Below the pieces are notes generated by a model, which saw nothing but the letters and a program-made list of their open reading frames with translations, searched no databases and was not told the DNA's origin. 64,000 nt of DNA. Origin: Streptomyces sp. WMMB 322. GTDB taxonomy: Bacteria > Actinomycetota > Actinomycetes > Streptomycetales > Streptomycetaceae. The position numbers and the translations under genes were made by a program. Positions 1 to 7,551 of this stretch are shown here, one piece after another. The DNA is taken from the NCBI RefSeq assembly GCF_900090145.1, contig NZ_FMHI01000001.1, positions 620,001 through 684,000 on the forward strand. Reading direction: 5' to 3'. The number at the start of each line of letters is the position of its first letter. Position 1 is the stretch's first letter.

Positions 1-284
1 TCGACGCAGCCGATCGTGCCGGCCGGCCCGGCGAGGGCGCGCAGGACGTCCGGGGAGAGGGAACCTCCGAAGCCGTCGGGCCTCATGGCCTCCACCTCTT
101 CCGCCGGGAGCGATGTGGCGATGACGGCGTGCCCGGTGAAGGCGACGGAGCACTCCAGGCCGCGTGGGAGGGGGCCGAGCACGGTCACGCCGCCGTCGGC
201 GGGCGGGAAGCGTCCCCCGGCTGCCGCGAGGAAGAGGCCGAGCAGGGGGTGCGGGCCGGCCGGGCCGGCCGGGGCAGCCGTCAT
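1..284 (-). CDS. N-terminal part of a probable GNAT-like protein (runs off the window)
   Basis: An ATG at 284 opens a frame of 94 codons that leaves the window at base 1, so the C-terminal part is missing. The visible protein begins MTAAPAGPAGPHPLLGLFL and contains VAFTGHAVIATSLPAEEVEAM and a later RALAGPAGTIGCV segment. From memory this resembles the leading region of a streptomycete acetyltransferase family whose acetyl-CoA motif lies further on, but that motif is not in the window. No clear ribosome binding site is visible. The gene lies 64 bp downstream of the stop of the methyltransferase gene on the same strand, so the two may be cotranscribed. Codon use fits the neighbourhood. The family call is tentative. 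Confidence 0.45.
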   Translation of the reverse strand, partial: MTAAPAGPAGPHPLLGLFLAAAGGRFPPADGGVTVLGPLPRGLECSVAFTGHAVIATSLPAEEVEAMRPDGFGGSLSPDVLRALAGPAGTIGCV

Positions 285-348
285 GCGGGACGCCGCCCGG
301 CAGAACCCGCAACGGCCGCGCTGCCTGCGCCGGTCCCCGGCATGCGCC

Positions 349-1185
349 TCACGGTTTGCGCCCCACGCCGCAGACGGCGTCCACCGGTCCGTCCGCCCCG
401 GCCGCACGTGCCGCACGCGCCGCCTCGTGCGCGTCGGCCGGGTCGGGGCGCCACTCGGAGGTGCTGACGATGCCGGGCTCCACCAGTTCCAGGCCGTCGA
501 AGAAGCTCGCGATGTGGTCCGGGCTGCGCAGGTGGTACGAGCTCGCGGAGTTCTCGTTGTAGGCGGCGATGGCCTCGTTGAGGGCCTCGTCGGTGTCCGT
601 CCCGTCGCTCAGGGCGAGATGGCTCCCGGGCGGAAGCGGGTCCATGAGCCGCGCCACGACGGAGGCGGGGTCGTCGGAGTCGGGGATCTGCCCCATGGTG
701 CCCAGCAGCGTGAGTGCGACCGGTTCGCCGAAGTCCAGCGTCCTGCTTGCCGCTTCGAGGATCGCGGCGGGGTCGCGGACATCGGCGTCGACGTAGTCGC
801 AGGCGCCCTCCCTGGTGCTGGTGAGGAGTGCCTGCGCGTGGACGAGTACCAGCGGGTCGTTGTCGACGTAGACGATCCTGCTCGCGGGAGCGACGCGCTG
901 TGCGACCTCGTGCGTATTGTCCGCGGTCGGCAATCCCGTGCCCACGTCGAGGAATTGACGTATTCCGGCCTCGGCCGCCAGGTGGTGCACGGCGCGCACG
1001 AGGAAGCGGCGCTGGAGGCGGGCGATGCGCGCTATCCCGGGGAACAGCTTGAGGATCATGTCGCCCACGTCGCGGTCCGGGCGGTAGTTGTCGCGTCCGC
1101 CCAGCAGGTGGTTCCACACGCGTGCCGAGTGCGCGGTGTCGGCCTGGATCTTCTCTGCCAGCGGGGGGTCCTCGGGAGACTGCAT
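349..1185 (-). CDS. SAM-dependent methyltransferase, DUF574/SAV2177-like family
   Basis: A 278-residue protein starting at ATG 1185 behind GAGGG. An in-frame extension to 1437 is possible but is Gly/Pro-rich and unlike the family. Features typical of this actinobacterial family are the N-terminal RVWNHLLGGRDNYRPDRDVG, where the LLGG-DNY signature is diagnostic, then IRQFLDVGTGLPTADNTHE as the SAM-binding glycine loop, VYVDNDPLVLVHA after strand 2, and an ending in CGVGRKP. These proteins are numerous in Streptomyces and often sit near XRE/DUF397/HATPase genes. Their substrate is unknown. A second member lies at 17398-18216. The fold assignment is secure, the biological role is not. Confidence 0.88.
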   Translation of the reverse strand: MQSPEDPPLAEKIQADTAHSARVWNHLLGGRDNYRPDRDVGDMILKLFPGIARIARLQRRFLVRAVHHLAAEAGIRQFLDVGTGLPTADNTHEVAQRVAPASRIVYVDNDPLVLVHAQALLTSTREGACDYVDADVRDPAAILEAASRTLDFGEPVALTLLGTMGQIPDSDDPASVVARLMDPLPPGSHLALSDGTDTDEALNEAIAAYNENSASSYHLRSPDHIASFFDGLELVEPGIVSTSEWRPDPADAHEAARAARAAGADGPVDAVCGVGRKP

Positions 1186-1380
1186 GGAGTCACCCTCACA
1201 CGGACGAGTGAGGAGCTGAACCGCTTTCCGCCCCTTTCCAGGGGCCTCACCGGGGGCCGGGCCCGGGGCGCCGGACAGTGGACCGGCTCCTCTCCCGGCC
1301 TTGTGGGCAAGGCAGTTCGACGGGCCTTCGTGGGCGGGCCCGATTGGCGCCCCGGGCGCACCGCGGGCCAGTCTGACCCC

Positions 1381-2322
1381 ATGAGCATCGCGTTCCTCTT
1401 CCCCGGCCGGGGTTCGCAGCGTCCCGGCATGCTGCACCGGCTGCCCGACACCGAGGCGTCCGCGACCGTACTGGCCGAGGCGGACTGGGCGTTGAGGAAG
1501 CTCGCCTCCCGCACCGGCGGTGCCGGCGGCGCCGGTTCCGGCCCCGGCCCCGGTCCCGGCCGTGAGTACGCGGACGGCATCGTCGAGCTGGACTCCCGGG
1601 AGGCGCTGGAGCGTTCACCGGTCGCCTGCCATCTGGCGCTGCTGATCGCCGGAGTCGCCGGGGCGCGTGCGCTGACGGAGGACGAGGAGGTGCGTCCCGT
1701 CTGCGTCGCCGGACACGGCATCGGCGGTTACGCGGCGGCGGTGCTCGCGGACGTGCTCACCTTCGAGGAGGCCCTGCGGGCCGTCCGGCTGCGCGGCGAG
1801 CTGCTGCACGCCGCCGAGAGCACGAACGAGCCGGGGGGCGACGTCGCGATCCGGCTCGCGCAGCATCTGGCGACGGTCAAACGGCGACCGCAGTCGGTCG
1901 CCTACGTCGGCGGAGTGCAGGGCCGTTCCCTGCTCGGCGACACGAACGCCGTCTTCGACGACCTGGCCTGGTCGGTCGCGCGGCCCGTGCGCTGGGGGGA
2001 CGTGACGTCGGCACTGGCGGCGAAGAACGTCGCCTGCTGCGTCGAGTTGCCGCCGGGCCGGGTGCTCACTGCACAGTTGGCGGCCGAACTGCCGGGCATG
2101 CGGGCGGTGTCGGTGGAGGAGCACGGCATCGCGGCGGCAGCGGAGCTGGCACGGTCGGCCGCCGGCGGGGCGCCGCCCGTCCCACCTCCCGGACAGGGCG
2201 GCGGACCGGACGGGCCGGACGGACCGGACGGTTGGCGTGGGCCCGCCGGCGGGCATCCGGGCATGCCCGCCGGGCCTGCCGCGCCCGGCGGACCGCATCC
2301 CGGCCGGAGCGGCTCGGCGTAG
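1381..2322 (+). CDS. Acyltransferase-fold protein lacking the catalytic serine (MdcH/FabD-like pseudoenzyme)
   Basis: A 313-residue protein starting at ATG 1381. It follows the malonyl/acyl transferase plan: N-terminal AFLFPGRGSQRPGM, elbow region VCVAGHGIGGYAAAVLADV, then ARPVRWGDVTSALAAKNV and CVELPPGRVLTAQL. Key residues are altered. The oxyanion-hole glutamine of FPGQGSQ is arginine, and the nucleophile serine of GHSxG is glycine (residue 113). The stretch between the elbow and SPVRW-type segment is also much shorter than in FabD, so the small ferredoxin-like subdomain with the catalytic histidine appears absent. It is probably not a working acyltransferase and may bind acyl groups or partner proteins. 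The last 60 residues are Gly/Pro-rich and the stop lies inside a 29-bp tandem repeat. No PKS or FAS genes adjoin it. Confidence 0.75.
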   Translation: MSIAFLFPGRGSQRPGMLHRLPDTEASATVLAEADWALRKLASRTGGAGGAGSGPGPGPGREYADGIVELDSREALERSPVACHLALLIAGVAGARALTEDEEVRPVCVAGHGIGGYAAAVLADVLTFEEALRAVRLRGELLHAAESTNEPGGDVAIRLAQHLATVKRRPQSVAYVGGVQGRSLLGDTNAVFDDLAWSVARPVRWGDVTSALAAKNVACCVELPPGRVLTAQLAAELPGMRAVSVEEHGIAAAAELARSAAGGAPPVPPPGQGGGPDGPDGPDGWRGPAGGHPGMPAGPAAPGGPHPGRSGSA

Positions 2323-2405
2323 GACCTGTCCGTCGGAGCGGCTCGGCGTAGGACCTGTCCGTCGGAGCGGCTCGGCGTAGGACCTGTCCGTCGGAGCGGC
2401 TCGGC
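2306..2405. repeat. 29-bp tandem repeat, about 3.4 copies, covering a gene end
   Basis: Units starting at 2306, 2335, 2364 and a partial at 2393 share GGAGCGGCTCGGCGTAGGAC followed by CTGTCCGTC. The full copies look identical. The first copy contains the TAG stop of the upstream acyltransferase-like gene, so copies two and three are duplicated 3' coding and trailer sequence. The array ends just before the stop of the convergent GNAT gene. Confidence 0.95.
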
Positions 2406-2413
2406 TCAGCCGG

Positions 2414-2890
2414 TCACAGCGGCTTGGCGTAGCAGCGGCTCGCGGGCTCGAAGCGGTAGAGGCCGAACTTCTCCGTGAGCCCGTAGCCCGAGGACGAGTA
2501 CAGGCCGATCGCCTCGGGCTGTTCCGTTCCTGTCTCCAGCACCATGCGGGTGCGCCCCGCGGCACGCGCGTCGTCCTCCAGGGCGGCCAGGACCAGACGG
2601 GCGAGGCCGCGCCCGCGGGCCTCGGGCACCACGTACATCCTCTTGATCTCGGCGTCGCCGTCCGCGTATCCCTCGTCGTTGCGGTTCTGCGTGCGCCATC
2701 CACCGGTCGCGACGGGGCGTCCGTCGTCCTCGTACGCGATCAGATAGAGGCCCTTCGGGGGCTCGAACATGGCGGGGTCGAGCGGCGTGATGTCGCCGCC
2801 GTCGCCGTAGCGCTCCGCGTACTCCAGCTGCACGGCGTCGTTGAGCTTCATCGCGTCGGGGTGGTCGTAGGGCACACGGTCGAGGCGCAT
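2414..2890 (-). CDS. GNAT family N-acetyltransferase
   Basis: A 158-residue single-domain acetyltransferase starting at ATG 2890. The acetyl-CoA pyrophosphate-binding motif A is visible as IKRMYVVPEARGRGLARLVL (the RGRGLA loop), preceded by the ATGGWRTQ strand and followed by MVLETGTEQPEAIGLYSSSG, where the Tyr/Ser-rich turn precedes the last strands. The substrate cannot be told from sequence. The gene is divergent from exonuclease III, with only 23 bp between the two start codons, so the promoters must overlap. Its stop lies just inside the end of the repeat region downstream of the convergent acyltransferase-like gene. Confidence 0.9.
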   Translation of the reverse strand: MRLDRVPYDHPDAMKLNDAVQLEYAERYGDGGDITPLDPAMFEPPKGLYLIAYEDDGRPVATGGWRTQNRNDEGYADGDAEIKRMYVVPEARGRGLARLVLAALEDDARAAGRTRMVLETGTEQPEAIGLYSSSGYGLTEKFGLYRFEPASRCYAKPL

Positions 2891-2913
2891 GCACGCATCG
2901 TAAGGTGACCGGA

Positions 2914-3717
2914 ATGCCGAAGGTGACGACGATCAACGTGAACGGGCTGCGGGCCGCGGCCCGGAAGGGCTACCGCGAGTGGCTGGCGGCCACCGACGCG
3001 GACGTGGTGTGCCTCCAGGAGGTGCGGGCCGAGCCGCACCAGCTGCCGGACGACGTGCGTGCGCCCGAGGGCTGGCACACGGTGTACGCGCCCGCCGCAG
3101 CCAAGGGACGGGCGGGGGTGGCGGTGCTCACGCGGCGTGAACCGGACCAGGTGCGGATCGGTTTCGGCGCCGAGGAGTTCGAGGACTCCGGCCGTTACGC
3201 GGAGGTGGACCTGCCCGGCATGACGGTGGCCAGCCTCTACCTCCCGTCGGGCGACGTCGGCACCGAACGGCAGGCGCAGAAGGAACGCTTCATGTCCGCC
3301 TTCCTTCCGTACCTGCGCGACCTGCGTGAACGCGCCGCGGCGGACGGGCGTGAGGTGCTGGTGTGCGGCGACTGGAACATCGCGCACCAGGAGGCGGACC
3401 TGAAGAACTGGCGCGGCAACCGCCGCAACTCCGGCTTCCTGCCGGAGGAACGGGAGTGGCTCTCGCGGGTCTTCGACCCCTCGGACGGCGGTTACGAGGA
3501 CGTCGTACGGGCGCTGCACCCGGACGTCCCGGGCCCGTACTCCTGGTGGTCCTACCGGGGGCGGGCCTTCGACAACGACTCGGGGTGGCGCATCGACTAC
3601 GTGGTCGCGACGCCGGGACTTGCGGGCCGCGCCATCAAGGCGGTCGTGGAGCGGGCCGCCAGTCATGAGGAGCGCTGGAGCGATCACGCCCCGGTGAGCG
3701 TGGACTTCGTCGCCTGA
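2914..3717 (+). CDS. xthA: Exodeoxyribonuclease III / AP endonuclease
   Basis: A 267-residue protein of the exonuclease III (endonuclease/exonuclease/phosphatase) family, acting in base excision repair of abasic sites and 3' blocks. Motifs in order are TTINVNGLRAA (metal-binding Asn), DVVCLQEVRAEP (catalytic metal Glu), VLVCGDWNIAHQEADLKNWR (GDxN), WWSYRGRAFDNDSGWRIDYV and WSDHAPVSVDF, the terminal SDH catalytic dyad. The length is normal. I chose ATG 2914 because AAGGTG lies just upstream. A GTG at 2905 is in frame but has no binding site. Divergent from the GNAT gene at 2890. Confidence 0.96.
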   Translation: MPKVTTINVNGLRAAARKGYREWLAATDADVVCLQEVRAEPHQLPDDVRAPEGWHTVYAPAAAKGRAGVAVLTRREPDQVRIGFGAEEFEDSGRYAEVDLPGMTVASLYLPSGDVGTERQAQKERFMSAFLPYLRDLRERAAADGREVLVCGDWNIAHQEADLKNWRGNRRNSGFLPEEREWLSRVFDPSDGGYEDVVRALHPDVPGPYSWWSYRGRAFDNDSGWRIDYVVATPGLAGRAIKAVVERAASHEERWSDHAPVSVDFVA

Positions 3718-3724
3718 TCGCCCA

Positions 3725-3740
3725 GGGCGTCCTGACGCCC
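3725..3740. terminator. Short hairpin between convergent genes
   Basis: GGGCGT (3725-3730) and ACGCCC (3735-3740) form a perfect 6-bp stem with a CCTG loop just after the exonuclease III stop. There is no T-run, as is usual for streptomycete terminators. It could serve both convergent genes. Confidence 0.5.
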
Positions 3741-3790
3741 GGCGGTCCTGACGCCCCGCTGCCTCGCCGGGCCTGCCGCTGCCCCGCGGG

Positions 3791-4651
3791 CTATGAACCG
3801 GCGGCGTCCGGTGCGTCGTCCTGCTTGCGGCCCGCCGTGAGGACGTGGCCGCTGACGCCGAGCAGCGACGGCACGGATTCGGTCCGGCGCATCGCATGCA
3901 GGACCAGCTCGCGCCGGCCCGGATCGTCCAGCCAGGAGGCGAGGCCCCCCATCAGCCAGGCGGCGCCCTCCAAGCCGTACTGGCCGGTGGGTGTCAGGCC
4001 GGCCGCCGTGAACTCGGCGGGGACTTCCTCGGGTTGGTGGAAATAGGCGGTGGTGAACATGGACTTCTCCCCCTCCGCGGCGCGCAACCGTCCGTCGTGG
4101 GCGGCGGCTTCGATCTGCGGGCGCAGACCGGGGTCGAAGTAAGCGCCCTTGTTGAGGGTGTCGTGGATCCCGGCGAAGCGGTTGATCGTCGCGGCGACCA
4201 CCAGTCCGCCGGGGATCAGGACGCGATGCGCCTCGGCGAGGGCCGCGACACGCTCGCGACGGGCGGTCAGATGGTAGAGCGGGCCGAGGAGCAGGACGAC
4301 TTCCGCCGTCCCTTCCGGCACGTCGAGCGAGCGCGCGTCACCGACGTGCGCCCGGACCCGCGGTATGCCTGCCGCCTGCTCGACGTGTGAGGGGACCGGA
4401 TCGACAAGGTCGACGCGGTAGCCGTCGGCAGCGAGCCATTCGGCGTGGATCCCGCTGCCTCCGCCCACGTCCAGGATCCGGGCCGGGGCCGGCGGGAGGA
4501 GTCTGCGCAGTACGTCCTGGGTGCGCCAGAATTCCAGGCGCCCGTCGCCCTCCCGCAGGCGGTTGTACTCCCCGCCCCTTTCGTAATACGCGGTGATCTC
4601 CGCGGCGAGCACCGGGGCGTCGGGGTGCGAGGTCCGGTCGGCGTGAGTCAT
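3791..4651 (-). CDS. Class I SAM-dependent methyltransferase
   Basis: A 286-residue protein starting at ATG 4651. The SAM-binding motif I is ARILDVGGGSGIHAEWLAAD, followed by motif II YRVDLVDPVPSHVEQA, motif III GDARSLDVPEGTAEVVLLLG and LIPGGLVVAATINRF. The N-terminal AEITAYYERGGEYNRLREGD and the GPLYHL segment are typical of small-molecule methyltransferases annotated as UbiE/COQ5-like. The substrate is unknown. It lies 55 bp downstream of the MerR gene stop on the same strand with no strong terminator between, so it may be in the same transcript. Confidence 0.88.
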   Translation of the reverse strand: MTHADRTSHPDAPVLAAEITAYYERGGEYNRLREGDGRLEFWRTQDVLRRLLPPAPARILDVGGGSGIHAEWLAADGYRVDLVDPVPSHVEQAAGIPRVRAHVGDARSLDVPEGTAEVVLLLGPLYHLTARRERVAALAEAHRVLIPGGLVVAATINRFAGIHDTLNKGAYFDPGLRPQIEAAAHDGRLRAAEGEKSMFTTAYFHQPEEVPAEFTAAGLTPTGQYGLEGAAWLMGGLASWLDDPGRRELVLHAMRRTESVPSLLGVSGHVLTAGRKQDDAPDAAGS

Positions 4652-4706
4652 GGCCGGACCCTGTCCGAGGGCAGGAGAACCGGCAACCGGTTTCCTCCGC
4701 GCGGAG

Positions 4707-5738
4707 TCAGCCGGCAGCAGTGCCCTCGTCCGAGGGCTTGCCCGTGGCGCCGTCGGCCCGCGCCTCGATCCCCCGGGCCATCCACTGATCGATCTCCGCC
4801 CGCACGCGGCGGTCCAGTGCCAGTCCGAGTTCCGCCTCGACGACCTGCTTCGCGAGCGGACGCAGCTGAGTCAGCAACTCGTTGAGGCACTCGGCGTCGA
4901 GGCCGTCGGGGGCCGCGGCCTGTTCCTTCGGCAGCAGGTGGGTGCGGAAGAGTTCCGTGAAGACCTCCGCGACCGCCTCCGCGTGCGTCCGCAACTCCCG
5001 GCCCGCGGCAAGCACCGCGGCGAGCGGGATGCCCTTCTTCACCAGCTCCGAGGAGGCGTCCAGCAGACGGCGGCTGACGTGGACGAACTCGTCGCCGTCG
5101 ACGGCGATGTAGCCGATGTCGAGGGAGGCGGCGAGGTTCTCGACGGTGACCTCGCCCTGGTAATGGTCGGCCAGCTCCTCGGGCGTGAGCCGGATCGGCG
5201 TCTCCTCCGCGAAGAGGGCCGTGATCATTGAGGATTCGAGCCCGAGCAGCTCGGCGGTGCCGTGCGAGTCGCGTCCGCTCTCGAAGGCCCCGAGCAGATC
5301 GGCGATGCCGCCCAGGGTGTGGCCGCGGGCGAGAAGTCCGGAGATGGTGCGCAGCCGGGCCAGGTGGTGCTCGTCGTACCAGGCGATGCGGCCGTCGCGG
5401 CGGGGCGGCGGCAGCAGCTTGCGCTCGCGGTAGAAGCGCAGGGTGCGGGTGGTGATGCCGGCGAGCTCGGCCAGCTCCGCCGCACGGAACTCCCGCGCAC
5501 CGGCCGCCGTCCCGGCACCGGTGCCCTCGTCCGCCGCCCCGGTCCCGGCGTTCGCGTCCGTCGTCCCGGCACCGGCACGGGCGCCCGCGTCCACCGTGGC
5601 GTCGCCGGGCGGCACTTGTGCGGCCACGCCGTGCGCATGTCTCCGGTCCCCGGCGCCGTTCTGGTTGGGCACGGCGTGACCGGCGCCGCCCGGGACGGCC
5701 CGGTCCGTGTCGGGCGCTCGCTCGCTGTCGTCGGTCAT
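4707..5738 (-). CDS. MerR family transcriptional regulator
   Basis: A 343-residue protein from ATG 5738. Residues 1-85 are low complexity (Ala, Gly, Thr and Asp repeats such as AGAGTTDANAGTGAADEG). The MerR winged helix-turn-helix then begins at FRAAELAELAGITTRTLRFY and continues to RTISGLLARGHTLGGIADLL. The C-terminal 190 residues are helical, without the Cys clusters of metal sensors or an obvious drug-binding domain. The gene is divergent from the monooxygenase operon at 5953, and the 214-bp gap contains a perfect 7-bp inverted repeat. It is the obvious candidate controller of that operon. The start could lie internally, removing part of the Ala/Gly tail, but no better-placed start is evident. 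Confidence 0.88.
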   Translation of the reverse strand: MTDDSERAPDTDRAVPGGAGHAVPNQNGAGDRRHAHGVAAQVPPGDATVDAGARAGAGTTDANAGTGAADEGTGAGTAAGAREFRAAELAELAGITTRTLRFYRERKLLPPPRRDGRIAWYDEHHLARLRTISGLLARGHTLGGIADLLGAFESGRDSHGTAELLGLESSMITALFAEETPIRLTPEELADHYQGEVTVENLAASLDIGYIAVDGDEFVHVSRRLLDASSELVKKGIPLAAVLAAGRELRTHAEAVAEVFTELFRTHLLPKEQAAAPDGLDAECLNELLTQLRPLAKQVVEAELGLALDRRVRAEIDQWMARGIEARADGATGKPSDEGTAAG

Positions 5739-5891
5739 CGTGGCAGCTTAACCAGCGGGATCGTCGGTATGTACCGGTCCGGCCCGGGACTGCGTCCGCG
5801 GCCTGCGTCGGCCGGCGCTCGGTGCAACCTGCGGTAACTTCCCTTGCACGACCCCTACCCATCGGTATCCGTCTGGCTTACGCTCCAACCG

Positions 5892-5909
5892 TGCCAGTGA
5901 TTACTGGCA
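5892..5909. promoter_or_regulatory. Inverted repeat, candidate MerR operator
   Basis: TGCCAGT (5892-5898), GATT spacer, ACTGGCA (5903-5909): a perfect 7-bp dyad in the divergent region, 43 bp before the monooxygenase ATG. Its AT content is locally raised. It fits an operator for the adjacent MerR protein. Direct evidence is limited to symmetry and position. Confidence 0.55.
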
Positions 5910-5952
5910 TGTTGATGGCGGCGAATCAGTCGGACCCCCGGGAGGCGGCGGC

Positions 5953-7551
5953 ATGGCGGCCGAGCGCGAACACGAGCACGTAAGGGTGGCGGTGATCGGA
6001 TCCGGATTCGGCGGCCTGGGGGCCGCCGTACGGCTGCGCCGCGCCGGAGTCACCGACTTCGTCGTCCTCGAACGCCGGGAGGCGGTCGGAGGCACCTGGC
6101 ACGACAACACCTATCCGGGATGCGCGTGCGACGTGCCCTCCCACCTGTACTCCTTCTCCTTCGCGCCCCACCCGGAGTGGCCGCGGACCTTCTCGGGCCA
6201 GGAGCACATCCGCGCGTACCTGGAGAACGTGGCCGACACCTTCGGGCTGCGGCAGCACATCCGGTTCAACTCCGAGGTCGAGCTGATGAGCTGGGATCCG
6301 GAGGAGCTCCACTGGAGCATCACCACCGGGCAGGGAACCCGGCTGACCGCCGACTTCGTGGTCAGCGCGACGGGCCCGCTCTCCGAGGCCAGGATCCCGG
6401 ACATCCCCGGCCTGGAGAGCTTCGGGGGCAAGGTCTTCCACACCTCGCAGTGGGACCACGACTACGACCTGCGCGGCAAGCGCGTCGCCGTCATCGGCAC
6501 GGGCGCCTCCGCGATCCAGGTCGTGCCCGCGATCCAGCCCGAGGTCGAACGGCTCACCCTCTTCCAGCGCACCCCGGCGTGGGTGATGCCCAGGGCGGAC
6601 CGGGAGATCACCGCCCTGGAGCGCAAGCTGCACGCCAAGGTGCCGGCCACGCACTTCCTGCGGCGGCAGATCCTGTGGGGGATACGCGAGTTGCAGGTCT
6701 CGGCCTTCGCCAAGCACCCGAGGATGCTCGGCCTCATCGAGGGGCTCGCCACCCGTCACATGAAGCGCGCGATCAAGGACCCGGAGATGCGGCGCAAGCT
6801 CACGCCGGAGTACCGCATCGGGTGCAAGCGCATCCTCCTGTCCAACAGCTACTATCCGGCGCTCGCCCGGCCCAACACCGAACTGGTCGCCTCCGGTCTG
6901 AAGGAGGTGCGCGGCAACACCCTCGTCGCCGCGGACGGCACCGAGGCCGAAGTGGACGCGATCATCTTCGGCACCGGATTCCACGTGACGGACATGCCGA
7001 TCGCCCACCGCGTCAAGGGCGCCGACGGCACGACGCTCGCCGAGTCCTGGTCGGAGGGCATGGAGGCGCTGCGCGGCTGCTCCGCCAGCGGATTCCCCAA
7101 CCTGATGACGGTCATCGGGCCCAACACGGGCCTCGGCAACAGCTCGATGATCCTCATCATCGAGTCGCAGCTGAACTACATGGTCGACTACGTGAAGAAG
7201 CTGGAGACCCTGGGCGGGGAGTCCGGCAAGGTCGCCTTCGACGCCCGGCCCGAGGCCGTCAATGCGTGGAACAGGCACGTGCAGGACCGCATGCGGCGGA
7301 GCGTGTGGAACACCGGCTGCGACAGCTGGTACCTCGACGCCAACGGCCGCAACACGACCGTCTGGCCGGGCACGACCTCCGAGTTCAACAAGGTGACGAG
7401 CGAAGTCCGGCTGGAGGAGTACGTGGTGCACCGCCGGCCCTCGCAGAACTCCTCGACCGCCGCTCGCGTCAATGCCGGTGGCGCGACCGTGCCCGGCTCG
7501 GCCGGTCGCGGCGCCAAGACCGCGGCCTTTCACGCGGCGGAGGAGGGCTGA
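5953..7551 (+). CDS. Flavin-containing Baeyer-Villiger-type monooxygenase
   Basis: A 532-residue FAD/NADPH monooxygenase from ATG 5953. The FAD Rossmann motif is AVIGSGFGGLGAAVRL. The ERREAVGGTWHDNTYPGCACD segment and FSFAPHPEW follow. The Baeyer-Villiger fingerprint FxGxxxHxxxWD is complete at residues 157-168 (FGGKVFHTSQWD), and the NADPH Rossmann motif is AVIGTGASAIQVVPAI. IGPNTGLGNSSMI is typical of the MymA/EthA-like branch. The reaction is probably oxygen insertion into a ketone, or hydroxylation, of a lipid-like substrate. The stop overlaps the next ATG by one base, so it is coupled to the hydrolase and dehydrogenase. Gene order recalls M. tuberculosis mymA-lipR-sadH. Confidence 0.93.
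   Translation: MAAEREHEHVRVAVIGSGFGGLGAAVRLRRAGVTDFVVLERREAVGGTWHDNTYPGCACDVPSHLYSFSFAPHPEWPRTFSGQEHIRAYLENVADTFGLRQHIRFNSEVELMSWDPEELHWSITTGQGTRLTADFVVSATGPLSEARIPDIPGLESFGGKVFHTSQWDHDYDLRGKRVAVIGTGASAIQVVPAIQPEVERLTLFQRTPAWVMPRADREITALERKLHAKVPATHFLRRQILWGIRELQVSAFAKHPRMLGLIEGLATRHMKRAIKDPEMRRKLTPEYRIGCKRILLSNSYYPALARPNTELVASGLKEVRGNTLVAADGTEAEVDAIIFGTGFHVTDMPIAHRVKGADGTTLAESWSEGMEALRGCSASGFPNLMTVIGPNTGLGNSSMILIIESQLNYMVDYVKKLETLGGESGKVAFDARPEAVNAWNRHVQDRMRRSVWNTGCDSWYLDANGRNTTVWPGTTSEFNKVTSEVRLEEYVVHRRPSQNSSTAARVNAGGATVPGSAGRGAKTAAFHAAEEG

Noticed and set aside
16..1380. Long plus-strand open frame leading into the acyltransferase-like gene
   Set aside because: It is antisense to the DUF574 methyltransferase, whose protein matches a known family; only the part from ATG 1381 has family sequence.
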